DNA from: Chlamydomonas sphaeroides
Lineage: Eukaryota > Chlorophyta > Chlorophyceae > Chlamydomonadales > Chlamydomonadaceae
NCBI GenBank assembly: GCA_001662425.1
Contig: BDDC01000101.1
Span: 48,722-112,721 of the forward strand
Length of the DNA stretch: 64,000 bases
Direction: 5' to 3'
Below the pieces are notes generated by a model. It made no database searches. It was given only the letters and a program-made list of their open reading frames with translations, and was not told where the DNA came from. A program made the translations under genes and the position numbers. Positions 12,701-23,200 of this stretch are shown here, one piece after another. Position 1 is the stretch's first letter. Each line of letters starts with the position of its first letter.

Positions 12701-15700
12701 CCTCGGGCAAGCTGTCGGGGACCGCATGGGTGCCGAGTAGTCGAGCACGGTGCCGGTGCTTGCTGGCATAGGGTGCCAAGCTGCTAATGCTGATGCTCGT
12801 GCTGATGCTTGTGCCGATGCTTGTGCTGGTGCTAAAGCTCGTTCCCGTGGTTCCCGTAGCTTGCTGGCAGTGCGCCGACCTGCGCCCGCAACCCCGCCCG
12901 CCTGCCGCCCCCCTCGCGTGCTCCCCCGCCGCCGCCCTGCAGTACTCGTACACCTGGATCGCGGGCGACACGTGGGAGAGCCCCTGGCTGTGGATGCACG
13001 AGCTGGGGCACGCGCTGTGGCTGCACCACGCGGGCACGCCCACGCTGGTGAGATCCTTTCCATCACATCAACACATGCTATCGATATGCGTGAAATGTGC
13101 TATCGATGATAAGTGTGTAATGCGCTGTGCTATGTATGCTAATCACATGTATGCGGCCCACGCGCTGTGGCTGTGCACCACGCCGGCACGCCCGCGCTGG
13201 TGACGCCCGCCAAAGTTGTTTGTTGCCGCAAATGGGAAGCCGACTGCATCAATGCCGCGTCAATTGCCGCGTCGCGGGGCACAGACGTGCACACACCTTG
13301 CCGCCCCGCAGGGCCACTAAGGCCAATGAGGCCCGCCGGACCCCGCCTCACACACATACCCTTGCCAAATGCCCCCCCCCCCCACACACACACATTATTT
13401 CTGAACACACAAACGCATGCGCACCACATCGAGCTGCCAGCCAGGCCGACATCAGTCAAAGCATCCGTGACATCCCAGAACCTGTCCGTGCTGCCGTATT
13501 GCAGGAGTACGGCGACATCGGCAGCGCCATGGGCTCGTACCGGGGTTACGGCCTGCGCTGCTACAACCCGCCGCAGGTACGGTATGCCGTACTTGTACGG
13601 TGTACGGGCCGGCAGCCGTGCGGCGTCACGACGGCCAGGGGCCCTGGCCGCTGGTCGGTGACGGACGGCGGCGCCGCCGCTGCCGTCCCCCTGCACCCTG
13701 CGGCTGTTGGCGCGCTGGTCCCGACCCACCCCTTCGTCGCCCTCCCCTCCCCCTGCGTGCCCTCCAAGCGCCCCCCCCCCGGCCCCAACGCTCCTGTCCG
13801 GTGCCGCTCTACACCCCCGCTCACGCTGCCTCTCACAGATCTGGCAGCTGGGCTGGGGCTCGCCCTTTGTGCTCATAAAGCGCGGCGACCTGGCTCCAGG
13901 CAGGACGGTGAAGAAGTGGATCCCGGCCGCAGGCAGCGAGGTACGGCGGGCGGCGGTTGGGATGTGTAGGCGTTGCGAGGGGATGACAGTGTCCCCCTGG
14001 GGCGGCGGGGGGGGGCGGGCGGGGCGCGGGAGCGGCAGGGCCGGGCCGGGCACCTGCTGTTGGGCGCAGGCGAGGTGGGCGGGGCGTGTCGAGGCGCGGG
14101 TGGGCCGGGGGTGGGGTGGGGCCGGGGTGGGCTGGGCTGTGCGCGGTGTGAGCATGTGTGACCCACAGCCGACTGCGTTGGCAAGGGTCCGCCCTGCTCT
14201 GCGCCCTTTTCGCGCCCGGCTCCTGCTCCTGCGACTTATCTGCTCGCTCCAACGCGATCCGTTCCAACCCAACCCGCCGCAGTCGGACCACTTTATCCGC
14301 ATGCCGCTGGGCGTGGGCGCCGGCGGGCAGGGCGACGGCAGCGGCGTGCCGGAGGGCTGCGCGGGCACCTACTGGATCAGCTACCGCACCTCGTGAGTGC
14401 CTAGGACAACATAATCCCTATCATTGTATGCGTAGTATATACATGATAAATAGTTGTAAATGGTACGGCTAGCGAAGCAGGGCGGGCGGCGGACTGGATC
14501 AGTCACGGCACCTCGTGAGACGCCCCTGGCTATGCTGTGGTACAATGCTATGCTGTACAGCTAGCATAAATGTTTTCATAGCAACTCGTGCACGTAATCG
14601 TCGGCGTCAGTTGCCGCGTGTCCCTGCCAGCGAGCTTCCTCAACTTGTTGGTGCGCACTCGATCTGTGACACCTGTTGTACGGATCATCGTCATGCCATG
14701 TACGGGCATGCATGTCATGCGCCCCTCTTGCCGGCCGTACACGTGCGCAGGTACCACAAGTACGACATGCCGTGGAAGGACATTGGCACGGGCGTGGCCA
14801 TGGTACATCGCTGGGACGGCAACGCCTACTCATCCATCCACAAGCCCGTAAACATTGGCATGCTGCGAGTGCCTAACTCCAAGGCGCCCTCGGACGTGAC
14901 GGTAAGCAAGCGCGCGCCACACACGTACAACCTGAAAATAAACACACATAACCTCGCGCGTGATTTACTAGATCACGCTCCTCAAAGATGAGCACAAACA
15001 GACTCATAATTCTGCACACATGCAGCCTGCCGCGCCCCGCACGCCCTGCCGCTGTCCTGCTGTCATGCCCCACCACACACCGCCCCCACCCGCAGCGCCT
15101 GTCCATGGAGCTGGCGGGCTGCCGCATCGTCATCACCGCGCAGGACATGTGGGAGCGTGAGTGCGGGGCCGGGGCCGGGGCCCATAGCCGCCGATCGATC
15201 GGGCCGCTGCCAGCCCCCCTGTGTGGGGGCCAGCCGGGCCCTGGCAGCCGGGGCGAAGGGGCAGCTGGGTGACGGGGTGGCGGGCGTGCGGCGAGGCTGC
15301 AGGGGCTGCTGCTGGTCGGCCGGGGCCGGCGGGTAGCCCCCGGCCGCGCTGCCTGGCCGCCCCTGGCCTGTTGGCTGGCTTTTCAGTCGCGGAATCAGCA
15401 TGCAGCTAGGCCACGATCTGTGCACGGCGCCGCGGTTGTCGGTTGTCGGTTATCGGTTATCGCGTGCTGGTTATTGCGTGCGTGGGGTGTGCCGCCCGCA
15501 GAGTACGCGCTCATCGGTGTGTGCGTCAAGACCAGCGACGACACCACGGAGCGCAACTGCAACGACGGCGTGGACAACGACTGGTGCGTGCGACGGCCTA
15601 GCCGTTGTGTGTTGGGGGGCGGTGGCGCAAGTCGCGACAGCGGCTGGCGGGGTGGCGGGGGTTGCGCACAGGGACGGGCTGTGCGTGGCTGAGGCACAAT

Positions 15701-16316
15701 CGGCGTTCGAGCAGCGGTGCCGCTCGGCCGCCGTCCTCAACGGCGGATCCCTCCCACCTTGTGCCGCAGCGATGGCCTAACCGACGATAAGGACCCCGAC
15801 TGCGGCGGCGGCGGAGGCGGAGGCGGCGGCGGCGGTGGCGGAGGCGGCGCACAGCACGGTGGCGGCGGCGGCGGCTCGGACAGCGGCTACGGCGGCGAGG
15901 GCGACGACGACGACGCGCTTCCGGATACGGCGCCCGGCCTCATCTACGAGGGCCTGCTGCATGTACGTAAAGCACAAGCATACCTCGCCTGCGGCCGCGC
16001 CGGTACATGCATGCTGCCGTGACGCTGTTGTGGAAACCGCCCGCCGCTGCGCGACGTCGTACCGTACTCCCATCACATACCCGAACATAGCACGCCTGAT
16101 CTGCGTGTGCCGTATCTCCGTGCCGTACACCGTGCCGTACAGATCATGGGCATCAGCAAGAGCCCGCCACCGCCACCGCGGCGCAACACTGGCGCTGACG
16201 TCGATGCCGGACGTACGGCGCCCGCCGCCAGCGGCCGCCGGCCGCCGCCGCCAACGCGGCGGCCGCCGCCGCCGCTCAGCCGCACGGGCCGGCGGGCGCT
16301 GATCCGGCTGCCGTGA
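9758..16316 (+). CDS. secreted M11 (gametolysin-family) metalloprotease with MopE-like C-terminal motif
   Basis: Exons: 9758-9946, 10525-10593, 11011-11070, 11503-11714, 12063-12156, 12508-12585, 12943-13047, 13505-13576, 13839-13940, 14283-14392, 14751-14901, 15096-15156, 15502-15583, 15770-15962, 16143-16316; about 583 residues. A hydrophobic signal peptide (MLSVLLLLLLASMALA) starts the protein. The zinc site HELGHALWLHH is at about residues 253-263 and a Met-turn (SAMGSYRGYGLRCYN) at about 278, with the family's CYN-P-Q block following. This is the metzincin layout of Peptidase_M11, which in Chlamydomonas degrades cell-wall glycoproteins. Trp replaces the usual Gly at position 8 of HExxHxxGxxH. 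Near residues 457-474, DGVDNDCDGLTDDKDPDC matches the MopE-type putative metal-binding motif, followed by a Gly run and a Pro/Arg tail. The intron at 10594 has a GC donor. A 12-base exon at 10715-10726 (LEFP) would also keep frame and is uncertain. Likely role: extracellular matrix proteolysis. Confidence 0.87.
11681..11835 (+). repeat. exon-edge echo in M11 intron 4
   Basis: The last ~35 bases of exon 4 plus its donor (ending at 11714, with ggctggttctactggtgagc at 11701-11720) recur 112 bases later at 11792-11832, with several mismatches and indels. The donor in the copy is changed to gcgagc. Past the donor the two copies no longer align by eye. Confidence 0.8.
11921..12015. repeat. 30-bp tandem repeat, three copies, in M11 intron 4
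   Basis: Three identical copies of a 30-base unit beginning gccaacagcggcaggttgct occupy 11921-11950, 11951-11980 and 11981-12010, with a short partial copy after. The array ends about 50 bases before the acceptor of exon 5 (12063). The period is a multiple of three and open in some frames, but the flanking exons join in phase without it. Confidence 0.9.
13009..13201 (+). repeat. exon-edge echo in M11 intron 7
   Basis: The end of the zinc-site exon (cacgcgctgtgg at 13009-13020 through the donor at 13048) recurs 150-152 bases downstream at 13159-13201, with a 2-base insertion and several substitutions. The copy keeps ctggtga at its end, so a donor-like GT is preserved. Confidence 0.8.
14371..14517 (+). 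repeat. exon-edge echo in M11 intron 10
   Basis: The end of exon 10, actggatcag at 14371 through cacctcgtgag (donor at 14393), recurs 122 bases later at 14493-14517, again including an intact cacctcgtgag donor. Confidence 0.8.
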
Positions 16317-16386
16317 TGAAGCACTTACGGTTTATAACAACCCGGGGCGTTCCGGTAATGAAATGCTTGTTGGCTTATCATGCGGG

Positions 16387-16391
16387 TGTAA
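16387..16391 (+). promoter_or_regulatory. TGTAA poly(A) signal, M11 gene
   Basis: TGTAA lies about 70 bases after the M11 stop codon. It is the usual poly(A) signal of chlorophyte nuclear genes. Confidence 0.55.
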
Positions 16392-19280
16392 TTGGTTAGG
16401 CCAGCACCCATACCCATGGGCATGGGCATCGGCATCGGCATCGGCAGGATGCTAGCGGATGCTAGCGCCTTGCTCGCTAGCTGGAATAGCTAGCCGTGTT
16501 GGCTTAGCGACTGAGCATGCAGCTGCAGCTGCAGTGAAGCTCTGCGAGCGAGCGGCGCCGCGCCTGCAACGGCGCGGGCGCGCGACACTGCGGCAGACAG
16601 GCGGTCGAGGCCCACCGCTCCGCGCCATTGGGCGGGGCGCTTTCAGCTTTGGGCCCGGGCTGCCGCTGGGACCGTCGCGACGAGCCCGTTACTCCCGAGT
16701 ACTCCCTCTTATGGCCCAGCCCCTGCGCATGCGAGGGCCGAACAGGCCGCGCAGTGCGCGGGGCGGGCGCGAGGGCTGCACGCGGACCGCCCAGTCGTGG
16801 GCTGCCTGGGCTGCCAATGATTTACGATGCCGCGCGCTGCGCTGCGCTGCGCTGCGCTGGGGTGGGTGGGGTGGGGTGTTATGGGGCCGCTGTGCGATAG
16901 CGGGAGCCCCGGATGCGGCGCGAGCGCCGCGGCCCGGCGTCACGGCCCGGCCGCCGTGTGCTGCCTTGCGGCGCCGTGTGTCGGCACCGTGGTGGCATCG
17001 GGCTGGCTGCTGGCCGCATGCCAGTTGTGCGGTGCGCGGCTGGGCAGGACCCTTGCGGGTGTGGGGCTGGGCGGCTGGGCGGCTGGATTCATTGCGTGTG
17101 ATACCGGTATGAGGAGTGCGCCTCGGGCGCCGCCGGGGCCGGGGCCGGGGCCGCGCCTCCGAGCCGCGCCGTGCCGGGTGGGGCTGTCGGAGCTGCCGGG
17201 TGCGCGCGCGGCGCTGCGGGGTTGCTGCGCTGCTGTGGTGGCGGCTGCTGGCAAAGGGACCGAGCGTCTGCCGTGTGGTTGCAGGCGGGGCGGCAGATTG
17301 GCCGCCCTGCCAGCTGAGAGGGGCGGACAGGGGCCAGGGCGAGGACGAGGGCGAGGCTCTGTGAACATCAACTGTTTGCTAACGGCGGGTCCGCCGCGCC
17401 GCCGTATGGCCCTCACACGGACGTACGGCGGGCGCGGCGCCGCCAATACCGTACATAACATTGATATGGCTGCTCTTGGGCGGTCGCATTAGGCTGCAAG
17501 CGAGCGCGACCCGGCTATTTCTGCGCACATGTGTGTGTCCATCGCTATCGCTATCGCTTTCGTTGTCGAGTGTGTGTTGGGCCCGTGCACAGCCATCGCG
17601 TGCATGTTGGCTGGAGGGGGGGAGCGCGGGCTCCTCGTGGTTGGTGCGTGTGTGTGCGCGTGCGCGGTGTGTGCTTCGGCGCGCGCGTGTTGCGGGGCCC
17701 GGCCGGCCGGCCGGCCGGCAGGGACGGCGGTGCTCGCTCGTGTGTTGCTCGCAGTGCCACAGCGACGCGCTGTGGTGCGCCGCGTACTGTGCGCCCAGCG
17801 CATGCGCGCTGTGTCGTCGCTGCTGCGGGTCGCCACTCAGGGCCCTGCCGAGCTGCAGCCGGGCGTGCGTTGCGGGGCTGCGTGTGAGGCTGCGGAGGGC
17901 CAGGCCCGGCAGCTGGCCCTGGGCGTCGGCGCGTCGGTGTCGGGTGTGCGGCCGGCGTTCGAATAAGCGCATCCCAAGCGGGCTGTGCGTCGGTGGCGGT
18001 GCCGTCGTGGCCACGCCGCGCTGCTGTTTGGGGCGGTGTTGGGGCGGCAGGGCATGCTGGAGGTGCAAGCTCTCCAGGTGCAGCACTGCTCGTGAGGGAG
18101 GGACGAGGGAGGGAGCGGCAGAGTGCAGGTCGCCTGGGCCGGACTAGGCGCGGGGGACAGAGGCATGGCGAGGCGGCGAGACCAGGTGGGCCGGCTCCCG
18201 AGGTCAGGCTGCAGGGAGGGGGGCAAGTGCACGCAGACGCAGGGACCGGCGGGCGGGTAGGCTGCAGGCCGTGCGGCTGCCACAGGTGCTCTCCAATGGC
18301 TTCCACGCTGGCTCTTCACGTCCACAGTAAAAAGGCCGTGCGGCTGTAACGCCGCTCCGGGAAGCCCGAGTCGGATGTGCCGCCCCTCGCCCCCCTCCTT
18401 GCTCACCGCACGCCCCCCTCGCCGCGTGCGTTTGTCGTGCTACAACGTGTCATCGGCGCAGCACGGCCCGGCGAGGCAGCCGCCCACCAGGCGCCGCGCT
18501 CTTGGGGGTCACCTCCATCCCCATGGCTCTGCCCATGCACCTCGGCCGCATCCCCGATGCCACGAATCCGGTCAGCCACTCGCAGCGCTCCCGGGCTGCT
18601 GTCCTGCCATCTCGAGCAGTACCTTTTTCCGCGCGCTCGGCACCTGATCCACTTGAAGCCTGGACTGCCAGAGTGCTGCAGCGTGCCGATCACGTGTGCA
18701 AGGGGATCAGGCAGCATGGGGACAGCATGAATCCAGTAATTGCATTATGATATATACGGTAATCCCATCATTCATGTTACAATGAGACTGCGGTCACTGG
18801 TGTCCGACATGAGCGGGTCGTGACACGCACGGGTCGCGCCCGGGGCGCCCAGCGCCCAGGCAGCTGCCGCTGCGCCAACGCAAGCGTGCACCGCGCCGCA
18901 GGTTCGGGCAGTGTCAGCACCTCAGCACCACGCACGTCGTAGCACGCCGTGGCACGGCCCGCGGCGGCCAGATCAACACCGAATGCGATGGCCAATACCC
19001 TCCGCGCACCCGCACACCTGATCCTCAGTCCTGCCAGTCACAGACACACAACTGCAGCCGGCTGGCTCGCCGCGCGCGCCACCGCCGCGCGGAGCGCCTC
19101 TGCATATCCTGCTGTCCCTCCGCCAGCGTCCTGTCAACGCAAACCCCTCTCTGCAGTCCTCGCCCACGCTCCGACGCCGCTCAAGCCACCCGCTTAGCCT
19201 TCGATGCTACGCAACCCGCCCCACGCACCGCACCCCACCGCACCAACCCTACCACAAGCTGCCCATGCAAACAAGCGTGC

Positions 19281-19403
19281 ACCCACCCCGCTCAACCCCA
19301 CCCCGATCAACCCACCCCGCTCAACCCCACCCCGATCAACCCACCCCGCTCAACCCCACCCCGATCAACCCATCCCGCTCAACCCCACCCCGCTCAACCC
19401 CAG
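19281..19403. repeat. C-rich minisatellite, ~14/29-bp period
   Basis: The array alternates caaccccaccccgatcaa-like and ccaccccgctcaacc-like units, giving a higher-order period of about 29 bases over roughly 120 bases. Confidence 0.85.
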
Positions 19404-19532
19404 CCACACCCCGCGCATGCGCCGCGGCGTCGCCCTCACACCACAGGCCGCCCCGAGGTGGGGCCCCGCCACTCTCCGAACCCGCTTCACTATCCGCACG
19501 TACACTCCTATCCACCACTATCCGTACCCTCT

Positions 19533-19650
19533 GCACTCTCCGTACAACCTGTTACTCGCCGCCATACTCCCTCTCACTCTCGCACTCTCCGTACAACCCG
19601 TTACTCGCCGCCATACTCCCTCTCACTCTCGCACTCTCCGTACAACCCTT
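19533..19650. repeat. 49-bp tandem repeat, about 2.4 copies
   Basis: The unit beginning gcactctccgtacaacc starts at 19533, 19582 and 19631 (period 49) and is nearly identical between copies. The unit itself is Ct-rich, with an internal ctctcactctcgcactctcc run. Confidence 0.85.
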
Positions 19651-20265
19651 TCCTCTCCGCACCCTGCCTCCGCCCTCTACGTAAACTCCGCAAGCTTCTT
19701 CAATCTCCTGCTGCTGAATCTCTCGGCCCTCTCCGTACCCTCCGCCCTGCCCGTCGCCGCGACAACCCTCGTCTCGCTTCCTCTCATGTCCCCAGTACGT
19801 ACGTACTTGCCCACTTCGGCGCCGTGCTTGCACGCACGCATTGCACACCTCCCGCCGGTCCCGTGTCCTGACGGCCGCGACCAACTTGCTCGGCTCCGAT
19901 CCGCTCCCTGCCACCAGCCCACACCTACGCACCCCAACAGTCAGTTCCCGCCGTCGCCTTCTGGCGCCCGCTCACACGGCCCCTGCGCTCCTCGTGTCGC
20001 CGCTTTCTGTGAAATAAAGTGAATGGGGATACACATGACCCTCGTCTCGCCGCTCTCGCCCGCAGCCCGCCCTCCCACAGGTCACAGACGCCGCGGCGCC
20101 GGCCCCCCTCCACAGCCCGCCGCTCCACTCCCCAGCAACACACGTCGATTGCAGGGCTGCAAGTGGGCTGCCCAAACCGCTCTGCCCAAACCGCTCTGCA
20201 CAAACCGCAATGGCGCTTCGCACTAGCCAGGCCCCGCCAGCCAGCCCCCGCCAGCCATCCAGCGC

Positions 20266-23200
20266 TCACGCGCGCCGCGGCGTCGCCCGCATCCACAGCC
20301 CGCCCTCCACCTCGAGCAGCAGCGTCGTCGCGCTGCGTCGCAGCACACCGGCCACCCCGCCCATGGCCTCGTCCAGGGCCCACTCGAAGCGGGAGGCCAG
20401 GTACGCCAGGGAGGCCTTGAGGTGTAGCAGTCCCAGGGCCTGGCCGGGGCAGTTGCGAGAGCCGCGGCTGAAGGGCATGAAGGCGTCGCTCTGCCAGCTG
20501 GACGTGGGCGTGGGCGTGGGCGCGCCGCGCGTGCCGCCGGCGCCAGCAGAGGAAGGGCGCCGCGAGGTGTCCGCTCCGACGTGGCTGCTGCTGCGGCTGT
20601 CGCTGCTGCCGGGGCTGTCGCCGCCGCTACCCATGTCGCCGCCGCTGCCCATGTCGCCGCCGCTGTCCGTGCTGTCGCCGCTGTCGTCGCTGGCGGCGTT
20701 TGCGGTGCTGGCGCCGGTGCTGGCGGCACCCGAGGAGAAGGGGCAGCGGCGCGAGCCGGCCTGAGCGGCGCTGACGTCCGAGGCAGCTTCGCCGCCCGGC
20801 CAGCGGTCCTGTTTGGCGTGAGGGATAGACAGGGCGGCCGCCCAGGGCGGGGAGGGGTGTTGCAGATTGCTGTGCACGAAGTGCACGCCGAGTACGCGTT
20901 GGGCGGGGTGAGCATGCGCGGCGCACTGCTGGGTCCGCGGTGTTGCTTGGGGCACGCTGCGAGTGATCAAGCCACCTGCAGGTAACTGTAGCCCAGGATA
21001 TTTAGAGCCAACCGCTAGCTCACCAGGCGGAACTCGCTCGGCGCCTGCCAGAAGCGCGGCGAGTTGTGGAGGCACCAAAAGGGGATCCACAACACCGTGC
21101 CCGGCGCCGCCTCGTAGGGCCCTAGCCGGAGCGGTGGGCCGTTGGGGGGCACTACACGGAAGCTGCCAGTGGATACGGTGGTGTAGAGACGCGCCGCCTC
21201 GTGCGTGAAGGCGTCCAGCCGCGGCAGCGCAGCCAGTCCCGCGTGTCCACCGGGCAGGGACAGCAGCGCCGAGGCCGTGGCGTCAGCGGCCGCGGCGTCA
21301 GCGGCGGCGGCGCACACGTCGGTAGTTGGCGCCGGCTTGAAGGTAGCAGCCGGGGCAGCGGCGGAGGGCTTGGGCTCGGCAGCAGCGGCGGCAGCGGGCA
21401 GCGGCGCGTCGGCGGCAGGTGGCAGGCCTGAGCGGGGCGGTACAACCGGCAACGACGGCGCGGGGAGGACGAGAGTCAGTGGCGCCAGGGGTGGGAGCAC
21501 GTGAGGCGCTGAGCCCTGGGCAGCCGCGCTGCATCGCCGCCTGCCCCGCCCGCCTCATGTGCCTCGTCATGACGTCACCATGCATACGCTCAGCAATTGC
21601 ACCCCGCCTCCCCTGCTCGCCACCCTAGGGCGAGGAGTCCTCCGCGCGGCCTTCGTCGCTCGCCCGCTTGCCGCCGCTTCAGAGATCAAATCCATAACCG
21701 GATGACCAACATCAACTGTTACAAAAAATCCTACGCACGCTGCACTTCTAAGGAGTTGCCTCGCCCCTATCAGACATCTCAAATATTTGGAGTTACATAA
21801 AAGTTGTGATAGGCCATCGCTCTTTGGGCCGGCAGCCTTGCTTACCCGCCCGCCGCAGTTCCTCCAGCACGCTGCCCGCCGCCCCTGGGTGCGCCACCGC
21901 CGCAAACAGAGCCCACGTCAGCGCACTATGCGGCGGGTGTGTGTGTGGGGGGGGGAGACCAACACGTGTTTGCTGTGTGTGGCATACGGGGCCTGCATGT
22001 GGGGTCGGGGTCTGCATGTGGCAGTTCCGCAGCTGCCAGCAGACCTCCATCTGCGCGGGGGCGGACTGGCGGTGGACGAGGGACCGACCAGTGCTCGCAC
22101 GGCTGCCACGCGCTTTGATGATGCGAGGAGCCCAAGACGTATCGTTCAATCCGGTGGCTGCCGACGTACATACACTGGGACGCCGACATTCGTGGGAGCA
22201 CGCGGTCGCTTGCTTACACGGCAGATGTGAGGCTGCCGATCAGCAGGGTTGCAATCTCAGCACACGCCTGCTCATCGCTCATGCGAGCGCCGCCTGCGGG
22301 GCAGCAGGCGCGCGAGCGGGCGGGGGCGATCGCGCGCCTGGCAGCTGCTGTGTAGCGCAATGGCACGTGCGGCCGCAGGGAGGGGCGCGGTCAGGTCGGG
22401 CCGGCGCCGGCCGAGCGAGTCGCGCGGTGCTTACCGCGGGAGGGGTGCGCGAGGCGGAGCAGCTGTGCGCCGAACCGGAAGTCGTCCGCGGCCGGCGGCC
22501 CTTGCGCCTTGAGCGCGGCCCACACGTCCTGGTAGCAGCGGCGGCATCGGCCGCAGCACAAGCGGGCGGCACGCGGTCAGCGAGCATGGCTGCTGCAGGG
22601 GTCGAGCGCGTGTAGGAGACGGCCCTCGCCCGCCGAAGGCGGAGCAGGGGGACCAGAGGGGAAACCCCATGGGGGCACGGTACGTGCCATCCCACGTGAT
22701 ATGTGTACGGTAGGCAGGCCTACAAGCTGCCCGGGCAACATGCTAATGCCACTCTGTAGTAACCAAGCTATGGAGGGAGGTCCAAGACCTCCTGGTCGCC
22801 GTTCTATCTTACACACGCTCCGCGTATGTTTGGACTCTGGTAGGCGTGGGGCTCGCCCCATACACGCCCGCCCTCCTGCATGCAATGACCTGTGTTTCAC
22901 ACAAGTCGCAACCATTTTCTATTTCTATTCCTATTTCGTATGTTTGGACTCTTAGCTAGTTCCCGCCTCTCAAGCTCCACTCCCTTATCTCTACGTCGCC
23001 GACTGCGTCGGCCTATCTCGATATGGAGGTGAGAACGAGGGCTCCCCACTACAGCGCGTCAATCACTGACATGGCAGCGCATGTGAGCTAGGCAAGGCCC
23101 CGGCCGCTGAGCTGGAATGACTGGAGAAGGGCTTGGGAAGTAACGTCGGCGCTAACAAGCAACCCGATGCTTGCTATCGACCGGCCGTGGACCGCGCGCG

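Larger units (their letters stand above)
16317..20265. other. convergent intergenic region, no recognised gene
   Basis: This ~4-kb stretch lies between the M11 stop (+) and the P450 stop (-). It holds the M11 poly(A) signal, low-complexity GC-rich sequence and two minisatellites (19281-19403 and 19533-19650). Open frames are long in places, but they are compositional, lack conserved motifs and do not join through splice sites into anything recognisable. Confidence 0.45.

Noticed and set aside
16459..18147. Long plus-strand frames in the convergent intergenic region
   Set aside because: They are Arg/Ala/Cys-rich, overlap open frames on the other strand and lack motifs or splice continuity.
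19281..19650. Repeats that might be taken for a CRISPR array
   Set aside because: The units are contiguous without unique spacers, the period is short, and the genome is eukaryotic.
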